Below, piece by piece: positions 53,236 to 63,528 of a DNA stretch of 64,000 nucleotides. Below the pieces are notes generated by a model, which saw only the letters and a list, made by a program, of their open reading frames with translations, did no database searches and had not been told where the DNA came from. The stretch is from Ctena decussata (Eukaryota; Mollusca; Bivalvia; Lucinida; Lucinidae). Numbering within the stretch: position 1 is the stretch's first letter; every line of letters starts with the position of its first letter. Where the stretch lies: NCBI GenBank assembly GCA_963989385.1, contig OZ022502.1, positions 50,585,454 through 50,649,453 on the forward strand, written 5' to 3'. The position numbers were made by a program, and so were the translations under genes.

Positions 53236-53689
53236 ATAGTCTACAGCTGAAAAACTGAAAAGTGGGTGGGGTAATTAGACCCTCTGTGTCTTAAAATAAG
53301 GCTAGCATACTTTTTATTTACATATAATTGCATACTATGAGCAGCTATAGTGTTTTACTTCATTTTAAGCATATTTAACAAATAAAATTCATTAAATAAG
53401 AAAAAGCGAAAAATATATGTATTTAGGAATACTGAAAATTTCACTTACCCCTCTTGCGAGAATCAGTGAGAGCTAGTACGCAGATGTAATAATTGTTCAA
53501 AAGCAATATCAAAACATCTTTATAATGAATACGTCTACCCGTAAATGCTAAAATTTTCATTTCTGGCTCCCGAAGAAAGCGGCAGTAATTTGTCGAAAAA
53601 TAGGCAAATTTGCATGGAAACTGTCAGAGGTCCTTTCAGTGCTTGAAATACAAGTTATCCATACTGATATTGTACTATAAAAAAATAAT

Positions 53690-54475
53690 AATACTTGAGT
53701 TTCAATGTTTGAAAAACTCAGATGAGTCCACAGCCATAATGCACAACTACTCAAATTTTAGTGATTGAAATACTACGAGCAGTCTACAGCCATAATGCAC
53801 CACTACTCAAATTTCAGTGATTGAAATAATGGGAGCAGTCTACAGCCATAATGCATCACTACTCAAATTTCAGTGATTGAAACACTGGGAGGAGTCCATG
53901 GTGATACTGAACTACTACTGATATTTCAGTGTTTGAAATACTGAGAGGAGTCTACAATGATATAGCACACTACTACTAAAATTTCAATGTTTGAAACAAA
54001 GGGAATCTACAATGATACTGCACATTTTCTCAAATTACTGGAAGTTCGCTGTTTTTATTGCAGTACTACTCGAAGTTCAGTGTTAGAAACACAGGGAATT
54101 CCTACTGACATTGCACTACCACTCAAATTTCAGTGTCTGAAATACACGGAATCACTACTGATATTGCCCTGCTACTCAAATTACAGTGCTTGTTATACAG
54201 GGAATTCCTACTGACATTGAATTACTACTCAAATTTCATAATCTGATATTACCATCTTTGAAGCACATGGAAACTACACTGATATTGCACTATGTTCAAA
54301 TTTCAGTGTTTGAAATATAGGAAGTACACACTGATATTGCACTACTATTCAAGTTTCAGAGTTAAATACAAAAAGACCATACTAATAAGTAATATTGCTC
54401 AACTCAAAATTTCAGTGTTCGAGATAGAGAGTCCCTACTAATATGGCCGTAGTACTCCACTTTTAGTGTTTGAAA
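53690..54475. repeat. Minisatellite, unit about 55-60 bp
   Basis: About 13 diverged units of CACTACTCAAATTTCAGTG + TTTGAAATAC + AGGGA(G)TCTAC + TGATATTGC. Distinct from the 35-kb array. Confidence 0.85.
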
Positions 54476-54778
54476 AATTAAATCAATTAATCAATGCATT
54501 AAAATTTACTAAGTGATATGAATTTAGTGCATTTTGAAACTCACTCACTTTTAAAGTCAGCTAGTCATAATTTACTGAGCTTTTCTGTCATAATATGAGA
54601 TACTGCATGTATGTAAGAAAGCCTTGACATTATCAATGCCCAGTTCATTCATAAAATTTAAAATCAAGGTGAGACCTTGTCCATGCAACTACACTATAAA
54701 CTGGGACACCTTAATTAGGTAATTATACTTAACTTTGAATAAGTTTTTTCAGTGATTGGTCAAATACCTCCTGTAGAA

Positions 54779-54850
54779 ATGGCAATCAGTGCGGACTCTG
54801 ATCAGACTGCTCCTAGGAGCAGTCTGATCTGTGTCTACACTGTTCAAGCA
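54779..54850. repeat. Palindrome (GACTGCTCC/GGAGCAGTC family)
   Basis: GATCAGACTGCTCCTAGGAG + CAGTCTGATC is a perfect palindrome with CGGACTCT/TGTGTCTACACTGTT arms. Confidence 0.75.
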
Positions 54851-54998
54851 AATTTGTCCAAATTTTTTCGGGCCATTGCCGTCAACTTCAAGACTATGAC
54901 ACTGTCTTGATATGATAAAAGGAGATTATGAAAAGATTTTGATAAAACAGATACCCTTAGATGATGAACTGAGATTATGAAAAGATTACCGGCAAAAC

Positions 54999-55183
54999 TT
55001 AACACATAATGCGCCAAATGAATTTGCAAACAATGTGGATCCAGATGAGGAGGCTCAAAATGAGCTGCCTCATCTAGATCTACACTGTTCACTCACAAGT
55101 CTTTGCATTCTCACTAGACAACTTTTTTTTCCAATTTTGCAGACATATATATTTAGTCGTCTGCATCTTTGGCGCTTAAAGGG
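54999..55183. mobile_element. TTAA palindromic MITE (GAGGCGGCTC family), copy 4
   Basis: TTAACACATAATGCGCC left. The centre AGATGAGGAGGCTCAAAATG + AGCTGCCTCATCT. It ends GTCGTCTGCATCTTTGGCGC with TTAAAGGG. Confidence 0.7.
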
Positions 55184-55394
55184 TATCTGACAATACAGAT
55201 GCCCCAAAGGCAGAAGATAAAGAGGGTAATTCAATGTCAATTTCAAACAATTTATACAAAACGAGCTTTGTGTCATCTTATTCTATTACTGATCATTTGT
55301 TTCAATTACCTGATTATCTAAAACACTTTGAAAATACCAAATTGTATGTTACAGCATTTACTCATGAAATTTGGACAGAAATCATGTGTAATCA

Positions 55395-55632
55395 TTAATC
55401 CTTATAGCCCCAAAACAGCAGACGACAAAATTTACGTCTGCAAAACCTGAACAGAGGGAAAACAGTGCAGATCCAGGTGAGGCAGCTCATCATGAGCCTC
55501 CTCATCTGGATCCACACTGTTGTCACTCTTTCTTTAAATTCTCATGATGATATAGCTTGGAATTAGAAGCATTATTTGCAATTTTGCACAAGTAAATTTT
55601 GTCGTCTGCTTTTCTGGCTCTTTAAGGATTAA
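55395..55632. mobile_element. TTAA palindromic MITE (GAGGCGGCTC family), copy 5
   Basis: TTAATCCTTATAGCCCCAAA ... GGCTCTTTAAGGATTAA, TTAA on both sides. The centre GGTGAGGCAGCTCATCATGA with GCCTCCTCATCTGG. Its TTAA boundary is only about 11 bp from the GT donor of the exon at 55645-55737. Confidence 0.8.
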
Positions 55633-55644
55633 TAGTGAGCGTAC

Positions 55645-55737
55645 CTGCCAGTGAAGAATTATGGACCAGACTAAACCAAGAGTCAACTTCTGGTTCCCAT
55701 CTACAATGTCGTTGCTGCTGATGTTCACCAATTTTAT
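55645..55737 (-). CDS. DMD: Dystrophin exon, human exon 5 equivalent (end of CH1)
   Basis: This exon is 93 bp (31 codons, phase 0/0), exactly human exon 5, with acceptor ...TTTTCAG and donor GTACGC. It encodes [20 protein letters not shown] and [11 protein letters not shown]. Human has [31 protein letters not shown], nearly identical. IVDGN..LTLGL.W.IIL.WQ is the hallmark of the first calponin-homology domain of the actin-binding region. It is the most upstream exon found here. Confidence 0.98.
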
Positions 55738-56033
55738 CTGAAAATAGATTTTCCACATAGTTCTGAGAATATTTGTAAACAGACTAATTATGACCTGGAA
55801 AGGACACACCTTTTTTCCTTATATCTCATCTAAGCCTGTATCCTTCATACAAATAAGACACAAATAAGGCAAAATGGCCAGACTACTCTGTCTGCTATTT
55901 GGAAAACAGCCTATTACATTCGACACGTAAGCTTCCATGGCATGGAACTTCACATGTCTACAGCTGTTTATCTTCATGGGTATGCCATGGACAGTGAAGT
56001 CCTTTATATGATGGACTTACCCAAACTCTAAGC

Positions 56034-57114
56034 TAAACAAGAATTCCGCGGAATGCTATGTCGCACCTGCATTATGCTTCCACAGTAGTAAAGACTATAG
56101 TAAAAAGAAGTTGTATGAAAAATGGACAAAAATGCTAGGGTCAACACAATTTTGGATGTAAAATTTTACTAAGAAGAGCATGAAATACAGGCCAAGGGTA
56201 GGTAACTGCAACATCCCTCGTGAACATTTTAAGAAGAAACTTTATGGCAGGTGTGATGACTACAGGTATCATACTTTCAGACGAAAGGACTAAAATGCTA
56301 GGGCCGATTGGGGTTTAAACTTTTGCTAAGTCAGCAGAGATGAAATATATGTCAAAGGTAAATTAATTGCATCAGCCCTCTAAGAAGAAACTTGATGCAA
56401 TGTTTGATGATTTTAGGTATCATAGTTCATGAGAAATGGACTTAAATGCTGAAGTAGGCGTAATTTTGAATATAAAATTTTACTAAATCCGCAAAGCACA
56501 AAATATAGGTCAAGGTACAAATAAGAGCAACAGCCCTCGAAAACATTCTAAGAAGAAGCTTTCTGCCAGGTTTGATGATTGTAGGTATCATAGTTTGTGA
56601 GAAAACTACTTAAACGCTAGGGTTGACGTAATTGTTGAGGGACGATTTTACAAAGTCAGCAGAGCATAAAATAATGGTCAAGGTAAAAATAAATGCAACA
56701 GTCCTCGAAAACACTCTACCGGTAAGAAGAAGCTTTATGCCATGTTTGATGATTATATGTATCATAGTTTGCAAGAAATGGACTTAAATGCTAGGGACGA
56801 TGCTAGGGTCGACGTAATTGTGCTAGCCTGTTTTACAAAGTCAGCAGAGCATAAAATATAGGGTAAGGGTAAAAATAAGAGCAACAGCTCTCGAGAACAT
56901 TCTAAGAAGAAGCTTTATGCCAGGTTTGATGATTGTAGGTATCATACTTTGCGAGAAATGGACATAAATGCTAGAGAGCCTAGGGTCGACGTAATTGTTG
57001 ACGGACGGACGTACGTACGTACGTACGGACGGACGGACGTACGGACGAACGGAATGACTGACGGACGGACAAGTGAACTCCTATATCGCACCTTGCTAAA
57101 GCAGGTGCGACAAA
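56034..57114 (+). mobile_element. Pearl/Helentron-like element, family P2, copy c
   Basis: The start AAACAAGAATTCCGCGGAAT and GTCGCACCTGC. The end GACGGACGGACGTACGTACG..., then CCTTGCTAAAGCAGGTGCGA. The body has about five units of 165-175 bp with GTTTGATGATTGTAGGTATC, AAATGCTAGGGTCGACGTAA and AAGAAGAAGCTTTATGCCA. Non-coding. Confidence 0.78.
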
Positions 57115-57183
57115 GAGTCAGTTTTAGATTTCCTGGATGAATGGAGTACATGCACTCCTAAACTTTTATTACAGCAGCTTAGT

Positions 57184-57394
57184 TTAACACTTTAAGCACC
57201 AGTGACGTAAATAGCATAATTTGCAAACAGTGTAGATCTAGATGAGGCGGCTCATAATGAGCCGCCTCATCCAGATCTACACTGTTTGCCCTCTAGTTTT
57301 TTAATTCTCACTACGAAATATCTTGGACAAGGCGTTTTTTGAATTTTTGCAGACGTAAATTTTGTCGTCTGCTTTTTTGTGCTTAAAGAGTTAA
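57184..57394. mobile_element. TTAA palindromic MITE (GAGGCGGCTC family), copy 6
   Basis: TTAACACTTTAAGCACCAGT ... TTTTGTGCTTAAAGAGTTAA, TTAA at both ends. The centre GATGAGGCGGCTCATAATGA is a perfect palindrome. The best preserved copy. Confidence 0.85.
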
Positions 57395-57612
57395 AACCTG
57401 GTATGGAATAAAATGGAATGGATGAGACAACCAGGTTCCAGTGCAATTGATTACAATTTGCTCCCAGAGCCTGGGATGATACTCTTACAGGGAAAGAATC
57501 TGATCCCTCAAAGGGATCAAATTCTTTCTTGTAAGAGTACCATTCCATATCAATGGAATGAAGTACATAAGATCATCTCTGCCAGGTTGGTTAATTCATT
57601 CCATGTTTTAAA
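57395..57612. mobile_element. Foldback repeat (TTTAAAACNTGGAATGGA family)
   Basis: AAAACCTGGTATGGAATAAA left and TTCATTCCATGTTTTAAAC right. Central AGAATCTGATCCCTCAAAGG with GATCAAATTCTTTC hairpin. Copy 2 is at 61226-61431. Confidence 0.65.
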
Positions 57613-57945
57613 CTATGCCCCAAACAATACAGCATTATATCAGAATATCACACTTGCTCAAAGATCCAATTCCCCACAATAGGTGAGAGACATTACAGTT
57701 TTCTTCCATTCATCTATTCTTACTGACATTATATATCCTTCACAGCAGGAAGACACCTGACAATATCTTTTCAAATCAGGTTATAGTCCTTGATTACTTT
57801 CATTGAGCAAGTTGATAATATGGATCTGATACCCACCTTTTTTCTGTAAAATGTAGCCTAATTTCTATGTATGGGCTTTTTACAAGGCATGTATTACATG
57901 TATCATCAAAGTTATAATTGTTAGAATAAAAGATGGTAGTGAAGT
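57613..57945. other. Intron, no feature seen
   Basis: AT-rich intron without recognised repeats or exons. Confidence 0.4.
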
Positions 57946-58148
57946 CAGAGCTCTAGATAAGAGTGCGTATTTGGTGATAATTAGGGATAATTTTTGTTAA
58001 TTCTGCATGAAACCATATGTTGTGACCCCTCATCTGAACCGTCTCGACGAGACGGTTCAGATGAGGGGTCACAACATATGGTTTCGATGAGAAATAAGAA
58101 AAATTATCCTTAATTATCATCAAATACGCCGTCTTATCTAGAGCTCTG
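57946..58148. mobile_element. Palindromic MITE (CAGAGCTC family), intact
   Basis: CAGAGCTCTAGATAAGAGTG ... CGTCTTATCTAGAGCTCTG. The centre GAACCGTCTCGACGAGACGG is perfect. The 8-bp flanks AGTGAAGT and AATGAAGT differ by one base, consistent with an 8-bp hAT-type duplication. Confidence 0.85.
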
Positions 58149-59086
58149 AATGAAGTGTTGCAACCCTTCAAGCCATCTGATATTGGGGCATGCCAACCTG
58201 CCATCTGAAAGCAGGATCAATTTCTCCCTTCACACATACAAGGCGGCGGTGAACCAGACTCAAGCCACAGCCATGATAAGCTTGTGATTCCAAAACAACA
58301 ATCAATCAGCTTGCACAAAAAGCTGCTGGATCTTGTGAATGGCCCTGGAGAAATGACCCTGCCCACTGAGCTACAAAGCTACCCTACCAAGCTGTCCATT
58401 GGACCAGGGCTCAGCCTAGAGGGAGAAGTGGGAGAAATAGTCTCCCTATTTTTTAGCTGAAGGAGCAGTCAAAATACACAAAACATATAGAAAATCAAAC
58501 ATATGGGATAAAACTTCTCCCTGAAATTCAGAAAATGTTACAAAACTTCTCACTATCTGAGAACCCTAGGCTGGCTCCTGACTGGAGGAGTGGGTTGGGT
58601 AAGAGGGGTACGGTCTACAAAAGAGTCAATAATGTTTGCCGGAGGCTTCTGTGTTTGCCCTTTTTTCCTTATACAGTGGCCCATAACATACTGTGAAAGC
58701 ATACACAGTGAAACTATGAAACTGCATTTAGGCCAAATTGCTTGCATAGTCAGTCTGACCTGCTTCAGGTGTTTTATATCTGAAACACTTTTTTCTTTGC
58801 ACACAATGTCTGATTGCTATTATTAGTTCATTGATAAAGTAAACATTGGCATGAGGTCAAACAGTTGTAGGTTGTGGAATGCCATGAAACTCTAAATATT
58901 GGCACAGACATGCTTTGGCGAACAGCATATACCAAGATAGGACTGTTCCTAGACACTTCTGTCAACAGTTTTTTTTAACACATCACCTCCTGATAAGGCA
59001 AACAGACATCAGACTTCACATTACAGACTTAATACAGAAGAGTAAGTAGCATGGTAGGTAGCCATATATAAAGGCAGTAGATTGTA
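58149..59086. other. Intron with a probable hAT-like MITE
   Basis: About 58405-58580 reads CAGGGCTCAGCCTAGAGGGA ... CCCTAGGCTGGCTCCTG, with GGGAGAAGTG and CTTCTCCC motifs as in 60336-60665. Imperfect TIR beginning CAGGG/CAGGA. The rest shows no feature. Confidence 0.45.
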
Positions 59087-59303
59087 TTTACTCTTTAAGC
59101 CCCAGTGACCAAATTAGCAAAATTTGCAAACAGCGTAGATCTTGATGAGGCGGCTCATAATGAGCCGCCTCATCTAGATCTACACTGTATGCCCTCTAGT
59201 CTTTGAATTTTCAATATGAAATGTCTTGGACAAGGCATTTTTTTAATTTTTGCAGACGCAAATTTTGTCGTCTGCTTTTTGGTGTTGGTGCTTAAAGTGT
59301 TAA
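59087..59303. mobile_element. TTAA palindromic MITE (GAGGCGGCTC family), copy 7
   Basis: TTTACTCTTTAAGCCCCAGT ... GGTGCTTAAAGTGTTAA. The perfect centre TGATGAGGCGGCTCATAATG. One TTAA is mutated to TTTA. Confidence 0.8.
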
Positions 59304-59329
59304 TTAATACGTAAGAAGAGAAAAAGGTA

Positions 59330-59580
59330 GTTTCCTGTAGCCTTGTAGTGATTGGGTGGGCCAATGGATTGTCCAAGGCCCAAGGTATCCCTTGTAGTGG
59401 TAGGGAAAATGGGTTGTTAAAAGGCCCAAGGTATCAACCACAAGGCTAATAGTCTCCAATACCAAAGGGCAATGGAAAATTAAGTAGTGGTAGAGCCAAT
59501 GGGTTGTTAAAAGGCCAAAGGTATCTACCACAAGGCCAATATTCTCTAATATCATAGGGCAATGGAAAATTAAAACTTTC
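59330..59580. repeat. Tandem repeat, unit about 112 bp
   Basis: GGCCAATGGATTG..AAGGCCC and AATGGGTTGTTAAAAGGCCC + AAGGTATC.ACCACAAGGC + AATA.TCTC.AATA recur two to three times, ending CAAAGGGCAATGGAAAATTA. Confidence 0.75.
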
Positions 59581-60335
59581 AGCCTTCTTTTTTTTCAATG
59601 CCTTTCAAGCTTTATCAGTCAAGAATGTAAACAGATGTTAATTTCATTGTCTAAATGGCAGTACCACATAATATAATGCATGGATAGGCAGAAGCAAGAC
59701 ATAAACCTTTCAGTCTTATAGTCCAATATCCAGGAACAGATCATGGTCAGACAGTGAAGACTGCACCACTTTGTCAGGGTCTGCATCATCTGCGCTCAGC
59801 TCATACAACCGAAATGGTCAGAATTACTTAGACTGATTTGCTCTAAGCTTAATGCAGACCTGGTCTGCACTAAGCTCAGAGCAAATCAATCTAAGAAATG
59901 TATCAACCTAAGAAATGTATAACAAAATTTGTCTCTGAATTATCCTCAAAATTTCACCATGTCTGGAGCTCTGAATCCTTATCAATGTCTGCACAGAAGC
60001 TAATATATTTTTTGGCTGATCAAAATATAGGGATGGCATCTTTTTCCCTGAAAGATTCAAATGAACTTAAAACCCTGAAGCTGGTAAATCAACATGCTAT
60101 GTTTTGTAATTTTGGCATGCATCTGCTTCTTCAAACGGTAGTTAATCATGACACACACGGACAACTAACAACAGCCGCTACAACTGACAACAGCTGTAAG
60201 CCCTGCCGGCAATGTCGGTTATGCATATTTTCTGAATTACATAATTATAACTAGCTGCGTGGAGATAAAAACTAGCCTCCAAAGGCTTATTTTACTTGTC
60301 TGAATATTATGCTGTCTGGAACAAGCTTCAACTAT
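59581..60335. other. Intron, no clear feature
   Basis: Contains an inverted pair ACTTAGACTGATTTGCTCTA / AGCTCAGAGCAAATCAATCT (59824-59895), otherwise nothing recognised. A 118-codon open frame (59898-60254, +) shows no domain. Confidence 0.4.
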
Positions 60336-60667
60336 CAGGGATCAAGCTGGGAGAAGTGACTTCTCCCTCCAGCTGAAATAGGGAGAAGTGACAGCCGTGA
60401 AGGGAGAAGTGGTATTGCACGATTATGACATTTTTCATTCAGTTTTAAAGAAAAATAACTATTATGCATACTATTAACATTAAATTGAAAGATTAATAAG
60501 CTGCAATGGGTTTATAGGGTAAATTGTCATAACAGCTTGTTTGTGGAATGATTTGATGAAAATTCTTTTTTTAGGGAGACTCCCACTTCTCCCTAAGCCC
60601 AATTTAGGGCAAAATTTCGGCCCCTAGGGCGATTGTTTCGCCCAAATCGCCCTCTAGCTTGATCCCT
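60336..60667. mobile_element. hAT-like MITE with 6-bp target duplication
   Basis: CAGGGATCAAGCTGGGAG at the left and CTCTAGCTTGATCCCTG at the right form a 13-bp TIR starting CAGGG. Flanks AACTAT / AACTAT are a 6-bp duplication. Subterminal GGGAGAAGTGACTTCTCCCT palindromes. Shares CAGGG ends and 6-bp duplication with the element at 24572-26652 but not its interior. Confidence 0.75.
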
Positions 60668-61064
60668 GAACTATAGCTCTTTAATAGGGACCAGACTGGT
60701 GCAGACATTAAGATATGCAGAATATGAAAGTGAATATCAGTCAAGGTAAAAAATCTGCTGTTTAATTTTCATTTTTTTCTTATTGTTTGACACTTAAATA
60801 AACAAAACTTTAATCATAATGACTTGATGACAGGAAAAAATACACATGTGGACTGCCTGAGCAACCAGCTAAGTCCCAGACTAGACTGCTACCAGATCAG
60901 ACCTATCAAACCCTGTTGAAGTATATAACGAAGACCAATTTCACACATGGTTGCATGTGTTCTCGCCTGTTGTGCATTGTTACAAAGAGGTGCCTGCAAA
61001 CCTAGTACAGCTTGATAAAAGGTTATGCCACCGCCGCCACAAAAATAATACCTATGTCTCACTT
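60668..61064. other. Intron, no feature seen
   Basis: No intact element or exon recognised. Confidence 0.4.
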
Positions 61065-61162
61065 CCCAACAGGCACCTGACATCAAAATGACATCATACT
61101 GATATTGATGCAACGTCATTATGTTGCAGCGACATCAGTACAATGTCATGTGCCTGCTGGGT
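61065..61162. mobile_element. Small palindromic MITE (CCCAACAGGCAC family)
   Basis: CCCAACAGGCACCTGACATC ... ACAATGTCATGTGCCTGCTG + GGT, centre CAACGTCATTATGTTG. Confidence 0.75.
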
Positions 61163-61225
61163 TCTGAAAGGCCAGACAATCACCCTAGAAAACATTCAAG
61201 GATTCAGTCTGTCTCACACGGCACA

Positions 61226-61431
61226 GTTTAAAACCTGGAATGGAGTGAATGAGCTAATCTACATTCCACTGGCTACAACTTGCTCCATGAGCCTGGGATG
61301 TTAATCAGAGCCTGAGGGAGCAAATTCTTTCCCAAGAGTACCATCCAAAATCAGTGGAATGAAGTGAAGATTAACTCTGCCAGTCCAGTCCAGTCCATTC
61401 CACTCCACTCCCCTCCATGTTTTAAACTATG
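61226..61431. mobile_element. Foldback repeat (TTTAAAACNTGGAATGGA family), copy 2
   Basis: GTTTAAAACCTGGAATGGAG left and CCCTCCATGTTTTAAACTA right, with GAGCCTGGGATGTTAATCAG inside. Matches 57395-57612. Confidence 0.65.
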
Positions 61432-63335
61432 CCATCAGTGTGTGTTAACTATTAATGCTTCTTACTTATATTTTCCCAGCATGATACTACTGATAAGCCA
61501 CCCTACTCTTGGTGGATCAGATTCATATATAAACTTGAACACAAAGCCAGCCACCTTTCTTTCTTTTGTTCGTATTTCCCTCCTGTAGTAGGAGCACCTG
61601 CGTTCACACTACGCAGTAAGGTGTATATAAGAATACAAAAATGTTATAACTAATCCAACTAAATTTTGGTGAGTTCTGCTCATTTTCCATCATGCCATGT
61701 TGTGGCCCCTCACTGAGGCAGTGTGATAAGGGGCAAATCATGATTTTTGATCTTGCTAAACATTCTGGAACCAAACTTGAAATACATGAAAATACAAAAA
61801 AATATAAGGTATACCCATATATGACTTAATTTGACAACAGTATTATAAAATTATTGAATGAGTGTGGTAATTCATTTTTACAACAGAAATCAGTCACTTT
61901 GAAGCCATTAAGTTCAAACATTTATATTATAGCATATCAAATTTTATTATCAAGATAAATATCACCTCTGCGTAACATATACGTGACATTAAACACTGGA
62001 CATTTCAACGAATATATATATATATTATTATCAGGGTTATTAGGAGTCCCGAAGCCTATTTGCCTCATTTTTGTACTGGGTGTGAACATAGAATGAACTT
62101 TTAATAATCATACAATACTATTATCCAATCATCTTTACCCTATTTTGATTAAAGAACACTTTAAATACATTACAAACATTTAGGTCAAGTAAACAATCAT
62201 TGAATTTACCTATATAGACAAGATATCCAGGTTAACAAATCAAATTATCCAATAAAGATACAACAAGAATATAAATATCTGTAATGTGTAAACAAATTAA
62301 CAAACAAAAGTAAGAAAATCCGAGTTTCAAATAAAGCCACTGCCAGGAATGGAAGGGTAAAACACAAAGCAGCATGGACTAACTGTCCCAGACAGACAGT
62401 TGATATTTACACACAGAAGAGTTCCAACTTTCTTACACATGACCTGTAGAGTTACTTCCCTTCCATGATTATAACCCTGATAACATTCAGCAAGGCCTTG
62501 AGATAACATTTGTGTTTTCACAGCTCACCAATTTTATGCTTTAAATTAATATCCCCCTAACTGCCTTTCAATTGTGATATCGAATTAACTAAATAGTTGA
62601 CTGAAAGCCCCAAAGTTAATCAGATTACCTTGATATTTGGTGTTAGTTTTAATTTTGGTGAAAGGTATGTATTGTAGCAAAATAACATCTATGTAGGTAT
62701 TTCTTTCATTACATACAAAAAATGCAGCCACTATCTTTTTCGGTTATTCATTCACACAATTTATGATTTAGGGTAATAGTACTAAACAAGGAAAATACTT
62801 TTTAAAACTATGTTTGAATATGGCTGTAAGAAGGGGGATTCCCCATCTAAAACCCCCAAATTCTGTAATTCTCCTGTTTCTGCTGTAAGGTGATTTTTTT
62901 CCCCCTCAAAAACATTCCATAAATGTAGCTCTGCCTTATAAGACAGGTCTAGATTTTTTAGTGTTTTTTTTTTTTTTTTTTTTTTTTTGGGGGGGGGGGG
63001 GGGGTGTTTAATGGTAATCACAGGTCCACTGCATTACTGATTTAACTTGGGTTTCTGCACTTAACTATGGTACAACCAATTCTTAGTTCATGTCCTGAAA
63101 AGAGATCTTTTTAATTTTATTTGCAGTGTATATTGATTCAACTTAGGCAAGTATGTGGGATGGGTCTGCACGGGGAGAGAGAGAGAAGAGTAAGACTTAA
63201 TACCATATGGAGCCATGCATATATTGTCCAAACCATCTTTTGAGAGAGGAAAATTAAAATATGTCAGACTAGCTATCATTAAACCAGAACTCCACATAAT
63301 TTTGATGATAATTCTGAGACAATTTCTGCCCATAT
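61432..63335. other. Intron upstream of the exon 5 equivalent, mostly unique
   Basis: AT-rich, no coding exon of CH1 found on the minus strand. 62819-62965 carries phrases of the repeat at 29292 (CCCCATCTAAAACCCCC, GACAGGTCTAGATTTTT). A T run followed by a G run lies at 62957-63004. A GA microsatellite lies at 63176-63187. Confidence 0.45.
62957..63004. repeat. Poly-T / poly-G tract
   Basis: About 22 T followed by about 20 G, a compound homopolymer. Confidence 0.9.
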
Positions 63336-63442
63336 CCCAGCAGGCGTGACGTTAAAATGACATCGTACTGACGTCGATGCGATGTAATGATTATCGCATC
63401 AACGTCAGTACGATGTCATTTTGACGTCACCTGCCTGCTGGG
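63336..63442. mobile_element. Small palindromic MITE (CCCAACAGGCAC family), intact
   Basis: TCCCAGCAGGCGTGACGTTA ... TGACGTCACCTGCCTGCTGG + GA. Arms AAAATGACATCGTACTGACG / CGTCAGTACGATGTCATTTT pair perfectly and retain CpGs, suggesting a young copy. Confidence 0.85.
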
Positions 63443-63528
63443 ATATTGTGTAACTGAGTTGTAGTGGTGGCCAGGCCTTCAACATGAAAGCTTCCGGACT
63501 TGTGTCCAAAAGAGTATCAATAATCAAC

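Larger units (their letters stand above)
354..55737 (-). other. DMD: Dystrophin gene body, internal part (22 exons)
   Basis: Dystrophin links cortical F-actin (N-terminal CH pair) to the membrane dystroglycan complex through a long spectrin-repeat rod. The minus-strand exons here, in order, encode the CH1 end, CH2, hinge 1, R1-R3, hinge 2 and R4 to early R10. All have AG/GT borders, every junction keeps frame, and the joined product is 1275 codons. Identity comes from residue-level matches to human dystrophin in every exon and from shared exon lengths, both recalled from memory. Invertebrates normally have one gene ancestral to vertebrate DMD and UTRN, so it is co-orthologous to both. The 5' exons and the C-terminal half lie outside the window. 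Confidence 0.96.

Noticed and set aside
59898..60254. 118-codon plus-strand gene
   Set aside because: No domain, no splice context and low-complexity composition; random open frames of this size are expected in 64 kb.
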